Source of the DNA: Brevibacterium sp. ZH18
Lineage (GTDB): Bacteria; Actinomycetota; Actinomycetes; Actinomycetales; Brevibacteriaceae
Direction of reading: 5' to 3'
DNA length: 64,000 nucleotides
NCBI RefSeq assembly: GCF_022748595.1
Contig: NZ_JALDSX010000017.1
Coordinates: 1-64,000, forward strand
The position numbers were made by a program, and so were the translations under genes. Shown here piece by piece: positions 17,935-26,630 of this stretch. Under the pieces are notes generated by a model that was not told the DNA's origin, made no database searches, and saw nothing but the letters and a program-made list of their open reading frames with translations. The stretch's first letter is position 1. The number at the start of each line of letters is the position of its first letter.

Positions 17935-18527
17935 GCATCGATCGACCGACGATCTTCATCGTCATCGGACCTGCTGGCAGCGGCAAATCCAGTGTGAGCA
18001 CGGCCCTTGCTGAGGAATACGCGGCGGCGTATCTCGACAAGGACGAGGTCTGCGGCAGGCTCACTGAAGCGCTGCTTGAGATCGCCGGAACGGACCCGGC
18101 CAGCCGCGACGACAATCCGGTCTATCAGGGGCAGGTGATGGATCTCGAGTACCAGACGCTGATGGCGGTGGCGGGTACCAACCTGCGTCTGGGGCGAAGT
18201 GTGGTCCTCGACGGCCCGTTCGGCAGGTATCTGCCGGAACCTGCCTTCCTTGAACAGAATGCCGCAGACCATGCCTGGCCTGAAGCTGACTGGGTCGTCG
18301 TTCGCGTGGCCGTTGATGGCGAGGCGATTCGAAGCAGGGTCGCGGCTCGTGGGCTCTCACGCGATCGATGGAAGCTTGCGAACTGGGATGAGTTCTGGTC
18401 TCAGGCATCGGCGGTCGACTGCAGATGGACGGGAGCCGAGGTCATTCATGTCGACAATGCACGACACGGTTTCGACCGTGCTGAGGTCATCGCTCAGATC
18501 GAGCGACAGTTAAGCGACCCGCGCTGA
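17931..18527 (+). CDS. P-loop kinase, gluconokinase-like
   Basis: A 198-residue nucleotide kinase-fold protein with Walker A GPAGSGKSSVS near residue 13 and a YLDKDEV segment where gluconokinases position substrate. It starts at the ATG overlapping the transporter stop. In this operon it most likely phosphorylates the imported sugar acid (or 2-keto-3-deoxy acid) before aldol cleavage. It could be a more general AAA kinase, and I do not see a diagnostic gluconate-binding motif, so the substrate is inferred from context. Its stop codon is the first unit of the adjoining tandem array. Confidence 0.75.
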   Translation: MSIDRPTIFIVIGPAGSGKSSVSTALAEEYAAAYLDKDEVCGRLTEALLEIAGTDPASRDDNPVYQGQVMDLEYQTLMAVAGTNLRLGRSVVLDGPFGRYLPEPAFLEQNAADHAWPEADWVVVRVAVDGEAIRSRVAARGLSRDRWKLANWDEFWSQASAVDCRWTGAEVIHVDNARHGFDRAEVIAQIERQLSDPR

Positions 18528-18640
18528 CCACCGCTGATCAACCGCTGACCCGCGCTGACCCGCGCTGACCACCGCTGACCCGCGCTGACCAGCACTGACC
18601 AACCGCTGACCCACCGCTGACCCGCGCTGACCACCGCTGT
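18519..18640. repeat. Tandem array of a ~10-base unit spanning a stop codon
   Basis: Thirteen or so copies of CGCTGACCVV-type units, mostly 10 and sometimes 11 bases apart, begin on the last codons of the kinase gene (CCGCGCTGACC includes its TGA). Because 10 is not a multiple of 3, successive TGA triplets fall in all three frames. No spacers or palindromes, so not a CRISPR. Confidence 0.85.
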
Positions 18641-18741
18641 CATCGCGCACCGGTGGCTTCGCCCTCCATGCCGTCGGCACCAGATCATGCCTGGGCAGAG
18701 GTCGTTGGTGGAACCGGCTGTGCGGGATGGTCAAGTGGCGA

Positions 18742-18747
18742 TAGCCT
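18742..18747 (+). promoter_or_regulatory. Predicted -10 box of leaderless threonine-aldolase-like gene
   Basis: TAGCCT lies exactly six bases upstream of the GTG at 18754, with no ribosome binding site between them. It matches the arrangement at seven other genes in the window. Confidence 0.5.
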
Positions 18748-18753
18748 GAGTGT

Positions 18754-19875
18754 GTGAATGAGCAGACTTCGCTGTCCCAGAACCCGCCCGCTGACCGCAG
18801 TGCCACCGTGCCGCCGGTCGACACCTCTCCCGAGGTCCTTCCGCGCAATTTCGGATCTGACAACTGGGCTGGGGCTCATCCGGAGGTCATCGCAGCGATC
18901 GTCGAGGCCAACGTCGGCCATGCTCCCGGCTATGGCGGCGATCCTTGGACGGATCGATTCAAAGAGATCGCGAAGCAGCATTTCGGCCCGACCGCCTCGG
19001 CGTATCCGGTATTCAACGGCACCGGCGCCAACGTGCTCGCACTGCAGTCGGCCCTGCCGCGCTGGGCTGCGGTCATCACCGCGCAGAGCGCTCACATCAA
19101 CTACGACGAGACCGGCGCCCCGGAGAAGGTCGGCGGGCTCAAGATCATCGGTGCTGCCACGCCTGACGGGAAGCTGACGCCGGAGATCATCGAACGCTCA
19201 GACCTCGGCCGCGGCAATGAGCACAACGCCCAGCCCCTGGCCGTGAGCATCTCCCAGTCCACCGAGTGGGGCACGACCTACCGGCCGGAAGAGATCCTCG
19301 CGATCGCGGATACCGCGCATCGGCTCGACATGATCCTCCACGTCGATGGCTCCAGGCTGGGCAACGCCGCCGCATTCCTCGACACGGATCTGGGTTCGAT
19401 CACCACCGCGGCCGGTGTCGACATCATCAGCCTGGGCGGGACGAAGAACGGGCTCCTCGGCGCCGAGGCGATCATCGTCCTGGACGAGAACATCGGGCAG
19501 GGAATGCCGTTCCTGCGCAAGATGAATCTGCAGCTGGCCTCGAAGATGCGCTTCCTCTCCGCCCAGCTGGGTGCCCTCTATGAAGGCGATCTGTGGCGAA
19601 CCTCGGCGAATCACGCGAACACGATGGCTCAGCGCCTGGAGGCCGGCCTCGCCGAGGCGGTCTCCGCCGGCTGTGCACCCGGGCTGTCCCTGGTTCAGAA
19701 GGTCGAATCCAATGTGGTCTTCGTCCGCATGCCACCGGAGACCGCGGCACGGGCCAGGCAGAAGTTCGCCTTCGCGAACTGGCCGCTCGAGGACGACATC
19801 GTCCGCCTGATGTGCGCCTTCGACACCACAGCCGACGATGTCGATGCCCTGGTCAGTGCCATCATCGACGGCTGA
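18754..19875 (+). CDS. Low-specificity threonine aldolase / beta-eliminating lyase family
   Basis: PLP-dependent fold-type I enzyme that probably splits threonine or allo-threonine to glycine and acetaldehyde. Family marks include NFGSDNWAGAHPEV, FNGTGANV, the HVDGSRLGNAAA aspartate-bearing segment, and the PLP lysine in SLGGTKNGLLGAEA. 373 residues. The start is GTG with a -10-like TAGCCT six bases upstream and no ribosome site, so it is likely leaderless. Tandem repeats lie on both sides, the downstream one duplicating its own last codons. Monocistronic by position. Confidence 0.88.
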   Translation: MNEQTSLSQNPPADRSATVPPVDTSPEVLPRNFGSDNWAGAHPEVIAAIVEANVGHAPGYGGDPWTDRFKEIAKQHFGPTASAYPVFNGTGANVLALQSALPRWAAVITAQSAHINYDETGAPEKVGGLKIIGAATPDGKLTPEIIERSDLGRGNEHNAQPLAVSISQSTEWGTTYRPEEILAIADTAHRLDMILHVDGSRLGNAAAFLDTDLGSITTAAGVDIISLGGTKNGLLGAEAIIVLDENIGQGMPFLRKMNLQLASKMRFLSAQLGALYEGDLWRTSANHANTMAQRLEAGLAEAVSAGCAPGLSLVQKVESNVVFVRMPPETAARARQKFAFANWPLEDDIVRLMCAFDTTADDVDALVSAIIDG

Positions 19876-19945
19876 CGCGGCAATCAGCGACGGCTGACAG
19901 GGCCATCATCGACGGCTGAGGCGGCCATCAGCGACGGCTGACGCG
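19856..19945. repeat. Tandem array of a 22-base unit spanning the stop codon
   Basis: Four copies of a 22-23-base unit with core CATCATCGACGGCTGA and ATCAGCGACGGCTGA start on the final codons (Ala-Ile-Ile-Asp-Gly-stop) of the threonine-aldolase-like gene. Spacing of 22 puts the TGA copies in different frames. The first copy is coding; the rest lie beyond the stop. Confidence 0.82.
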
Positions 19946-20017
19946 GCCGTGGTCGTGGACTGCCGACCGTTGTGCTGTGCGCGCGGGGTGTGCGCGCAGA
20001 AGCACTCCCCGCGGTGC

Positions 20018-20422
20018 CTACTTCTTCTTGGCCGCCTTGACCGAGACGACGGGCACTTCGGATTCCAAGATGATGCGCTGAGCCGTCGATCCCATGATGA
20101 GCTTGCCGACGGGGGAGCGGCGACGCGATCCGATCACGACCATGCGTGTGTCGTCGGTCGCCTCGGCGAGGGCCAGGAGCTCTTCGACGGGATCATTGCC
20201 GCGCAGGAACTGCAGGATCTCGTGGGAGACTCCGGAGGAGCGGAGGGCCTCTTTGAGCTCCTCCATGTCCTGATTGGTGGCCACGCCTCGTTCGTCGGGA
20301 GTCTCGCCGATTCCGGCATTGAGCACGATCACGGTGTCATCGAAGGCCTTGGCCTGGTCGATGCCGAATGTGACGGCTGCTTTGCCTTCGGGCGAGGGGG
20401 AATAGCCGACGAGAATTGTCAT
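20018..20422 (-). CDS. Universal stress protein (UspA family)
   Basis: A 134-residue single-domain USP, a nucleotide-binding alpha/beta protein linked to growth arrest and stress. It begins MTILVGYSPSPEGK and ends with the ATP-loop pattern VVIGSRRRSPVGKLIMGSTAQRI, i.e. G-2x-G-9x-G(S/T) type, so ATP binding is expected. AGGAGAG precedes the chosen ATG; an upstream in-frame extension to 20470 is ignored. It is divergent from the MHS transporter gene. Confidence 0.93.
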   Translation of the reverse strand: MTILVGYSPSPEGKAAVTFGIDQAKAFDDTVIVLNAGIGETPDERGVATNQDMEELKEALRSSGVSHEILQFLRGNDPVEELLALAEATDDTRMVVIGSRRRSPVGKLIMGSTAQRIILESEVPVVSVKAAKKK

Positions 20423-20616
20423 GATCTCTCCTGGTACGACAGTGGACGAAGTTTGCTCAATCAATAGCATACTTGCCGACTGCTCAAGTCTGTTCGGCCA
20501 GGCTCCTACCAGGAGATTCGCAGGCTCTGATCTGGCTGGAGTATGGTTACTCGCGGCAGTAATAGAACTTGTTGTAGAGAAACAGCTGCAGGGATGCAGT
20601 AGGAAAGAGAATCGCC

Positions 20617-21987
20617 GTGGCAGAAACGAATAGTGCTCAGGCCCCAGAAGTGGGGACGCAGGGCGAGAAGAAGTCCGAGTGGCAGACGATCAAATCGATC
20701 TTGGCCGCATCATCGGGAAACCTGGTCGAATGGTTCGACTTCTACATCTATTCGTTCTTCAGCGTCTACTTCGCTGATCAGTTCTTCGTCGAAGGCAGTC
20801 AGGCCATCTCGCTCATGCAGGCGGCTGGAGTCTTCTTCATCGGCTTCCTCATGCGACCCATCGGCGGCTACATCTTCGGCCGGGCGGCAGACAGGATCGG
20901 GCGGAAGAACTCGATGCTCGTCTCGATTCTGCTCATGTGCGCCGGATCCCTGTGCCTGGCGATCCTGCCCACAGCCGACAGCGTCGGTGCGCTGGCTCCG
21001 ATCCTGCTGCTCATCGTCCGCATGATCCAGGGCCTGGCCGTCGGCGGCGAGTACGGCGCCACAGCCACCTACATGTCCGAGGTCGCCACCGAGGGCAAGC
21101 GCGGCTTCTACTCCTCGTTCCAGTACGTCACCCTCATCGGCGGACAGCTGCTGGCCAGCTTCCTCGCAGTCATCATGACCCACACCCTGGGCACCGAACA
21201 GATCGAGGCCGGCTGGTGGAGGCTGCCGTTCGTCATCGGCGCCGTTGCCGCTCTGGTCTCACTGTGGCTGCGTCGCGGACTCACTGAGACGACCAACGAA
21301 GAGACTCGCAACAACAAGAATTCGGGCAGCTTCCGCGAGGTCCTGCGCCACCCGCGCGCGTTCTTCGTCGTCCTCGGCATCACCAGCGTCGGATCCTTGG
21401 TCTTCTACGTGTTCACGACCTACATGCAGAAGTACCTGCTGCTGACCAACGAAGGCACTCCGGGCGAGACGACCTTCAACAAGGGCACCATCGCCGACCT
21501 GATGACCGTGTGCCTGCTCATCTTCGTCGTCATGCAGCCGATCGCCGGCAAGATCTCCGACAAGATCGGTCGCAAGACGAACATGCTCATCTTCGTCATC
21601 GGCATGATCATCCTGCCGATTCCGATGCTCAGCCTCATCGGCAGCGCGAAGTCCCTGCTCGTCGCCGGAATCCTCGTCGTCATCACGATGGCGTTCATCT
21701 CCATGTACACCTCGATCTCGGGCATCGTGAAGGCCGAGATGTTCCCCGCCCACATCCGCGGCATCGGAGTCGGCTTCACCTACGCCATCGGCAACGCCAT
21801 CTTCGGCGGGTCCGCCGAGTACGTGGCACTGTGGTTCGGCAACGCAGGCATCGGTGCATGGTTCGGCGTATACGTCGTCATCATCGCCGTCGTCGGACTC
21901 GTCGCAGTCCTGTTCATGCACGACAACCGCAAGCACTCGACCATCGACAACGCCGGGTCCTCGGCGTACCAGCGCATCGACAGCTGA
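20617..21987 (+). CDS. MFS transporter, metabolite:H+ symporter (MHS) family
   Basis: Twelve-helix proton symporter of the ketoglutarate/proline/citrate permease type. Diagnostic are GNLVEWFDFYIYSFFSVYFA in helix 1, GRAADRIGRKNSM in loop 2-3 and GGEYGATATYMSEV in helix 4-5. 456 residues from a GTG with AGGAAAGAG upstream. The substrate is likely a carboxylate or zwitterion; no neighbouring gene identifies it. A hairpin follows the stop. Confidence 0.9.
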   Translation: MAETNSAQAPEVGTQGEKKSEWQTIKSILAASSGNLVEWFDFYIYSFFSVYFADQFFVEGSQAISLMQAAGVFFIGFLMRPIGGYIFGRAADRIGRKNSMLVSILLMCAGSLCLAILPTADSVGALAPILLLIVRMIQGLAVGGEYGATATYMSEVATEGKRGFYSSFQYVTLIGGQLLASFLAVIMTHTLGTEQIEAGWWRLPFVIGAVAALVSLWLRRGLTETTNEETRNNKNSGSFREVLRHPRAFFVVLGITSVGSLVFYVFTTYMQKYLLLTNEGTPGETTFNKGTIADLMTVCLLIFVVMQPIAGKISDKIGRKTNMLIFVIGMIILPIPMLSLIGSAKSLLVAGILVVITMAFISMYTSISGIVKAEMFPAHIRGIGVGFTYAIGNAIFGGSAEYVALWFGNAGIGAWFGVYVVIIAVVGLVAVLFMHDNRKHSTIDNAGSSAYQRIDS

Positions 21988-21994
21988 ACCTGAA

Positions 21995-22015
21995 GCACCG
22001 ACGTCACGTCGGTGC
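21995..22015. terminator. Hairpin after the MHS transporter gene
   Basis: Perfect 9-base arms GCACCGACG and CGTCGGTGC around a 3-base loop, 8 bases after the stop. There is no T-tract, so termination is plausible but unproven. Confidence 0.5.
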
Positions 22016-22074
22016 GTGACATCGCCCCACAGGCAGATGCCGCACCCAGGAGGCAGGCACTCGCACAGTCCCAC

Positions 22075-22080
22075 TAGACT
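22075..22080 (+). promoter_or_regulatory. Predicted -10 box of leaderless methyltransferase gene
   Basis: TAGACT lies exactly six bases before the ATG at 22087 with no ribosome binding site between, as at seven other genes here. Confidence 0.5.
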
Positions 22081-22086
22081 GTTCGA

Positions 22087-23451
22087 ATGCCTGCCTCCTT
22101 GCTGTCCCCAGATTCCCCTGCCTCCGATCGCGGCCGGGAGCTCCTGGACCGCTTCCCCGAACTGACGGATGTCCCGGGGCTGCCGCAGGCTCGGATCGTC
22201 AACGAGTACATCCTCGGGCGCCGCAGCGGTGAGCTCGACGTCTCGGGTCGGCCCACGGATGGCACCTTCATCGCCGCCGAGGCGGTCGCAGCACTTCCGT
22301 ACGACCTCATCGTCGTCGATGACGCCCAGGGTCTGCAGGCCAAGCTGCTTGGCGAGCTCGCCCCCGTGACCACTTACAACGACCGGATCGACGAAGCCCG
22401 GATCGTCGCCGAGGCGGCCCCGAGCGCCGTACCCAGCGCCGACTGGGCGAGTCTGCGAAGTTCGGAAGATCCCGACCACGAGACGTGGGCGATCGTCAAC
22501 GCGCCCAAGGCCACGCAGGCGCTCGCCGAGACCATCGCCGCACTCCACGCCCATGTCACGACGGTCATCGTCATCGGCCGCAGCGACTCGATGAGTCGAG
22601 CCGTGAACAAGGAGCTCGCTCGCGGCTTCGCCCGGGTCGACGTCTCTCCCGGAGTCGGCAAGCACCGCATGATCATCGGCAGCCGCCGTCTGAGTTCACC
22701 CAGCCTGCCGAGTTTCCCGAAGCACAACACCATCGATCATCCGGTTGCCGGCCAGCTGGAAGTCAGAGCCCACGGTGCGTGCTTCTCCGGGACGAAGAAC
22801 GACGAGGGCTCCGCTCTGCTGCTGACAGCAGTCAGCACTGAGACCGTTGTCAGCACTGAGACCGCTGCCGGCACCGAGACCGCTGTCAGCACTGAGACCG
22901 CTGCCGGCACCGAAACGGTGGCCGGGGCTGCCCGGGACGACGACCAGTCGACCGCGGTTCCCGAGTCGATCCTCGACCTCGGGTGCGGCAACGGGTGGCT
23001 GCTTACGGCGGCGATGTCGGTGACGAAGGCGGCGCACGGGGTCGGCGTGGATGTGTCGAAGGCGGCGGTCGCCTCGGCGGCGGAGACCGCAGCGGCGAAC
23101 GACATCGAAGTTGATGTCGTACTCGCCGATGCCACAGACACCGAGGCGCTGGTCGACACACTGGCGTCGGCAGATATCGATGGGCCGGCAGATATCGACG
23201 GGCCGGCAGGCTCGGGAGGTTTCGACCTCATCCTGCTCAACCCGCCCTTCCACCAGGGCACGACGATCGAGACCGACACCGCGGCAGCACTCATGGAAAC
23301 GGCTGCCGCATTGTTGGCCCCGGGGGGACAGGTGCTCACAGTGTTCAACTCGCATCTGCGCTACCGGGAGTCCTTGCAGACTCACATCGGACTCAGCGAG
23401 CAGGTGGCTCGCACCAGCAAATTCACCGTTGTCCGCAGCCGCAAGGCCTAG
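22087..23451 (+). CDS. RsmC/RlmG-like rRNA guanine-N2 methyltransferase
   Basis: Two-domain class I methyltransferase. The C-terminal half has SAM motif DLGCGNGWLL (about residue 297) and the N2-guanine signature LNPPFHQG (about residue 386). The N-terminal half looks like the degenerate duplicate domain of RsmC/RlmG that helps grip rRNA. 454 residues. Between the halves is a repeat-expanded linker of five hexapeptides of (V/A)(S/G)TET(A/V) form, and a second duplication (DIDGPA) sits near residue 365. Its stop codon overlaps the convergent UvrA-like stop within CTAG. Target position (16S or 23S) is not determinable. Confidence 0.85.
   Translation: MPASLLSPDSPASDRGRELLDRFPELTDVPGLPQARIVNEYILGRRSGELDVSGRPTDGTFIAAEAVAALPYDLIVVDDAQGLQAKLLGELAPVTTYNDRIDEARIVAEAAPSAVPSADWASLRSSEDPDHETWAIVNAPKATQALAETIAALHAHVTTVIVIGRSDSMSRAVNKELARGFARVDVSPGVGKHRMIIGSRRLSSPSLPSFPKHNTIDHPVAGQLEVRAHGACFSGTKNDEGSALLLTAVSTETVVSTETAAGTETAVSTETAAGTETVAGAARDDDQSTAVPESILDLGCGNGWLLTAAMSVTKAAHGVGVDVSKAAVASAAETAAANDIEVDVVLADATDTEALVDTLASADIDGPADIDGPAGSGGFDLILLNPPFHQGTTIETDTAAALMETAAALLAPGGQVLTVFNSHLRYRESLQTHIGLSEQVARTSKFTVVRSRKA
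22828..22917 (+). repeat. In-frame 18-base tandem repeat inside the methyltransferase gene
   Basis: Five copies of an 18-base unit encoding (V/A)(S/G)TET(A/V) make a Thr/Glu-rich linker between the two methyltransferase domains. Being a multiple of three, copy-number change would not break the frame. Confidence 0.85.
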
Positions 23452-25973
23452 CCGGCAGTAGAACCGAACCGCTCGGCCAGGATCGCGGCCGTGGCACCGA
23501 CACCGGCGTCTGCCACGTCTCGGGGAGGCCCTTCGGCGACAATCCGTCCTCCCTCGGGGCCAGGCCCGGGGCCCAGGTCGATGAGCCAGTCGGAGCCTGC
23601 CGCCAGCTCCATGTTGTGATCGGCGATGAGGATCGTATCGCCCTCGTCAACGATCTGGCGGAAGAGCTGGCCGAGCACTCTGGCGTCGCTGGGGTGCAGA
23701 CCGTTGGCGGGTTCGTCGAGGATGAACAATGAGCGTTCGCGTCGTTTTCTGGCTCGCATCACCGATGCCAGACGAAGTCGTTGCGCTTCACCGCCGGACA
23801 GCGTCGCCGAGGACTGTCCGAGCAGCAGACCGCCCAAGCCGACTCTCTGCAGAACTTCGAAATGCGCGCTCAGTCCCAGACGTTCGGCGAACACGGTCGC
23901 AGCGGCATCGATGGACAGGTCGAGCACGTCGGCGATGGACAGATCCTCGACCGTGACGTCGAGCGTCTCCTCGGTGAACCGGCGTCCTTCGCACTCCGGG
24001 CAGGTGCCGCTCGAGGCCGGCAGATGCACGAGATCGATGGTGATGATGCCCAGTCCCTCACAGCGTGGACAGCGCCCACGTGCAGTGTTGAAGGAGAATT
24101 GGGAAGCCGTGAACCCGCGGCTGCGCGCCAGCTCGGTCTTGGCGAAGAGGGCACGGATCTTGTCGAAGATGCCCAGGTAGGTGCCGATGACCGAGCGCGG
24201 TGAGCGTCCGATGGTCGACTGGTCGAAGCTGACGATGCGGTCGAAGATCTCGAGTCCGGTCGCGCTCGCCCCTGCCAGCTCACGTCGTTCGCCGCCGCGG
24301 GCCATGGCCTGCGGCTCCTCATCGCCGTCGAATGACCTCGCCCCTGCACTCCTGGCCAGGGACGCGACAGAGCGCAGCACGGAGCTCTTGCCCGCTCCGG
24401 AGACGCCCGTCATGGTCGTGAGTCCGCCGAGCGGGAAAGCGATGGTCAGTCCGTCGAGGTTGTTCGCCGACAGCCCGGTGCACTGAGCCCAGCTTGTGAA
24501 GTCCTGCGGGTCTCGCCACGGTTGGGTCGGTGCTTCGTTGCGGAGTCGAACGGCTGTCGAGCTCTCCCCGGCGAGCGCCTCGGCGATGGGACCGGAGAAC
24601 ATCAGCTGTCCGCCGCGGGCACCGCCGCCGGGGCCGAGCTCGACTACCCAGTCGCAGCGGCGCACGATCTCCATGTCGTGCTCGACGAGGATGACCGTGT
24701 TGCCTGCGTCGCGCAGCGCTTCGATGTGGGTGAAGAGATGGTCGGTGTCCTGCGGGTGCAGGCCGGTGGAGAGCTCGTCGAAGACGTAGACCATTCCGTG
24801 CAGGCCGCTGTGCAGATGGGCGGCCAGACGCAGTCGCTGCAGTTCGCCGGGGGACAGGGTTGCCGCTGAACGGTTGGGTGGAAGGTAGCCGACGCCGAGG
24901 CGCTCGATCACGTCCGTGCGCTTGTCGAGTTCGTCGAGGAGGACGTGGGCGGCATCATCGGTGGCTGCGGAGAATCGCTTCGATTCGCTGGGGCCGACTT
25001 CGAGATCGGCGGCGATGGCTGCGTTGATCGTCACGGCCAGTTCCGTGAGGCTGCGTTCGGCCACCTCGGCGATGGTGGCACCGCCGATCGTCACCGACAG
25101 TGCTGCGGGATTGATGCGGCTGCCGTGGCAATCGGGGCAGAGGTCATTGCTGAGGAACTCCTCGGTGCGCTCGCGGACCGAGGTGCTGCCGGTGGTGACC
25201 ATCGTGTCGAGGAGGTAGCGGCGGGCGCTGCGGAACTTGCCCGTGTATTCGCGGGCGACGTGGTCGCGGATGTCGGCGGGGTTGACCGTCAGTGAAGGGG
25301 TGTCTTCGGTGGTCAGCAGCCAGGTGCGGGTGTCGCTGGGAAGCTGGTTCCACGGAATGTCGACGTCGATGCCCATGGCCTCGACGAGGTGTCTGAAGTT
25401 CCGGCCCAGCCATCCGCCAGGCCACGCGGCAATCGCCCCTTCCCGGATGGTCAGCGTCTCGTCGGGGACTGCGGCGTCGAGGTTGATCTCGTGGATGCTG
25501 CCTTTCGCCGCGCAGGTGGGACAGGCGCCTTCGACGGTGTTGGGGGAGAAGGCGGAGGCGAGCAGGCGTCCCTGGCCGGTGGGGTAGTCACCGAAGCGGG
25601 AGAACAGCACTCGCAGGAGATCAGAGACCTGTGAGAGTGTGCCCACGTTCGAATTCTCCGGCGGGGTCGTCACGAGCTGCTTGACCGCGATGGCAGCTGG
25701 GAGACCCGTGATCCGATCGACCTGAGGGGCAGAAACCGCACCGAGCAGATGTCGGGTGAACGGTGAGACGGACTCCAGGTAGCGTCGCTGCGCCTCTGCG
25801 TAGATGGTGTCGAAGGCAAGGGAGGACTTGCCCGAGCCGGAGACCCCGCAGATGCCGATGAGCTGCCGGTGCGGCAGAGTCACGGAGAAGCCTGAGAGGT
25901 TGTGCTCACGAGCGCCGATGATGCCGATCTCTTCGGTCGAAACGGGAACGCTCGACGTGGAAGCAGGTGTCAT
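23448..25973 (-). CDS. UvrA-like ABC excinuclease subunit (short UvrA2/DrrC type)
   Basis: Tandem ABC ATPase related to UvrA. Two Walker A sites (CGVSGSGKSS near residue 42; GVSGAGKSS in the second half), two signature motifs (LSPGELQRLRLA and LSGGEAQRLRLA) and two zinc-binding CxxC pairs (CPTCAAKG; CPRCEGLG with CPECEGRRF) are visible. From the ATG at 25973, which has GAGGAAGAG upstream, it has 841 residues, shorter than canonical UvrA (about 950). That fits the UvrA2/DrrC class, linked to drug or DNA-damage tolerance rather than core repair. A 76-residue upstream extension is rejected as non-conserved. Confidence 0.9.
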   Translation of the reverse strand: MTPASTSSVPVSTEEIGIIGAREHNLSGFSVTLPHRQLIGICGVSGSGKSSLAFDTIYAEAQRRYLESVSPFTRHLLGAVSAPQVDRITGLPAAIAVKQLVTTPPENSNVGTLSQVSDLLRVLFSRFGDYPTGQGRLLASAFSPNTVEGACPTCAAKGSIHEINLDAAVPDETLTIREGAIAAWPGGWLGRNFRHLVEAMGIDVDIPWNQLPSDTRTWLLTTEDTPSLTVNPADIRDHVAREYTGKFRSARRYLLDTMVTTGSTSVRERTEEFLSNDLCPDCHGSRINPAALSVTIGGATIAEVAERSLTELAVTINAAIAADLEVGPSESKRFSAATDDAAHVLLDELDKRTDVIERLGVGYLPPNRSAATLSPGELQRLRLAAHLHSGLHGMVYVFDELSTGLHPQDTDHLFTHIEALRDAGNTVILVEHDMEIVRRCDWVVELGPGGGARGGQLMFSGPIAEALAGESSTAVRLRNEAPTQPWRDPQDFTSWAQCTGLSANNLDGLTIAFPLGGLTTMTGVSGAGKSSVLRSVASLARSAGARSFDGDEEPQAMARGGERRELAGASATGLEIFDRIVSFDQSTIGRSPRSVIGTYLGIFDKIRALFAKTELARSRGFTASQFSFNTARGRCPRCEGLGIITIDLVHLPASSGTCPECEGRRFTEETLDVTVEDLSIADVLDLSIDAAATVFAERLGLSAHFEVLQRVGLGGLLLGQSSATLSGGEAQRLRLASVMRARKRRERSLFILDEPANGLHPSDARVLGQLFRQIVDEGDTILIADHNMELAAGSDWLIDLGPGPGPEGGRIVAEGPPRDVADAGVGATAAILAERFGSTAG

Positions 25974-26162
25974 CGGGAGTCTCTTCCTCTCATCCGGGTC
26001 CGGGGGTGGGCCGTACGGAACCACACTAGACCTGCAGCAGAGGTGAGGGAATCTTTCGCAGCGAAACCTGGAGGAAACGTCCCGTGCAGGATCCGAAACG
26101 CAGGCGAAATACGTCTCGGCTAGCCTGAGCGAATCAGTGAGAGCGCAGTGAAGGAGACGGTG

Positions 26163-26630
26163 ATGAGTGAGACTACGATGACTGCGGCGCCGGGCAAACA
26201 CCGGGTGGACGGAATGAACTTCTACACGCGCAAGTGGGTGCGCCCGGAAGATCTCAATGCGAACGGCTCACTCTTCGGCGGAAGCCTGTTGAAGTGGATC
26301 GATGAGGAAGCCGCAATCTACGCGATCATCCAGCTCGGCAGCCACACTGTGGTCACGAAACTCATTTCGGAGATCAACTTCGAGGCCTCGGCTCGCCAGG
26401 GTGACCTCATTGAGATGGGGCTCGTTGCGACCCATTTCGGTCGCACCTCCATCACCATGCGGGCGCAGGTGCGCAACATGATCACCAGAAAGTCCATCTT
26501 GAGCATCGAGAAGATCGTGTTCGTCAGTGTGGGGGAGTCGGGGCAGCCTGAGCCCCATGGGTACTCGTCAATCACCTATGCGCGGGACCGGATGCCGATC
26601 GGGCACCCCTCTGAGCATGAGGTCCGCTGA
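26163..26630 (+). CDS. Acyl-CoA thioesterase (hotdog fold, YciA type)
   Basis: Hydrolyses acyl-CoA thioesters. Pattern: VRPEDLNANGSLFGGSLLKWIDEEAA, with the catalytic Asn/Asp region in NGSLFGG and WIDEEA, and the beta-strand SARQGDLIEMG, as in YciA. 155 residues from ATG 26163, which has AAGGAGA 6 bases upstream; the GTG at 26148 lies within that ribosome site and is not used. Its last 59 bases overlap the 3' end of the convergent regulator gene. Confidence 0.92.
   Translation: MSETTMTAAPGKHRVDGMNFYTRKWVRPEDLNANGSLFGGSLLKWIDEEAAIYAIIQLGSHTVVTKLISEINFEASARQGDLIEMGLVATHFGRTSITMRAQVRNMITRKSILSIEKIVFVSVGESGQPEPHGYSSITYARDRMPIGHPSEHEVR

Noticed and set aside
18519-18640. CRISPR-like repeat array
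   Set aside because: Units are only 10-11 bases, directly tandem with no spacers, and no cas gene is present.
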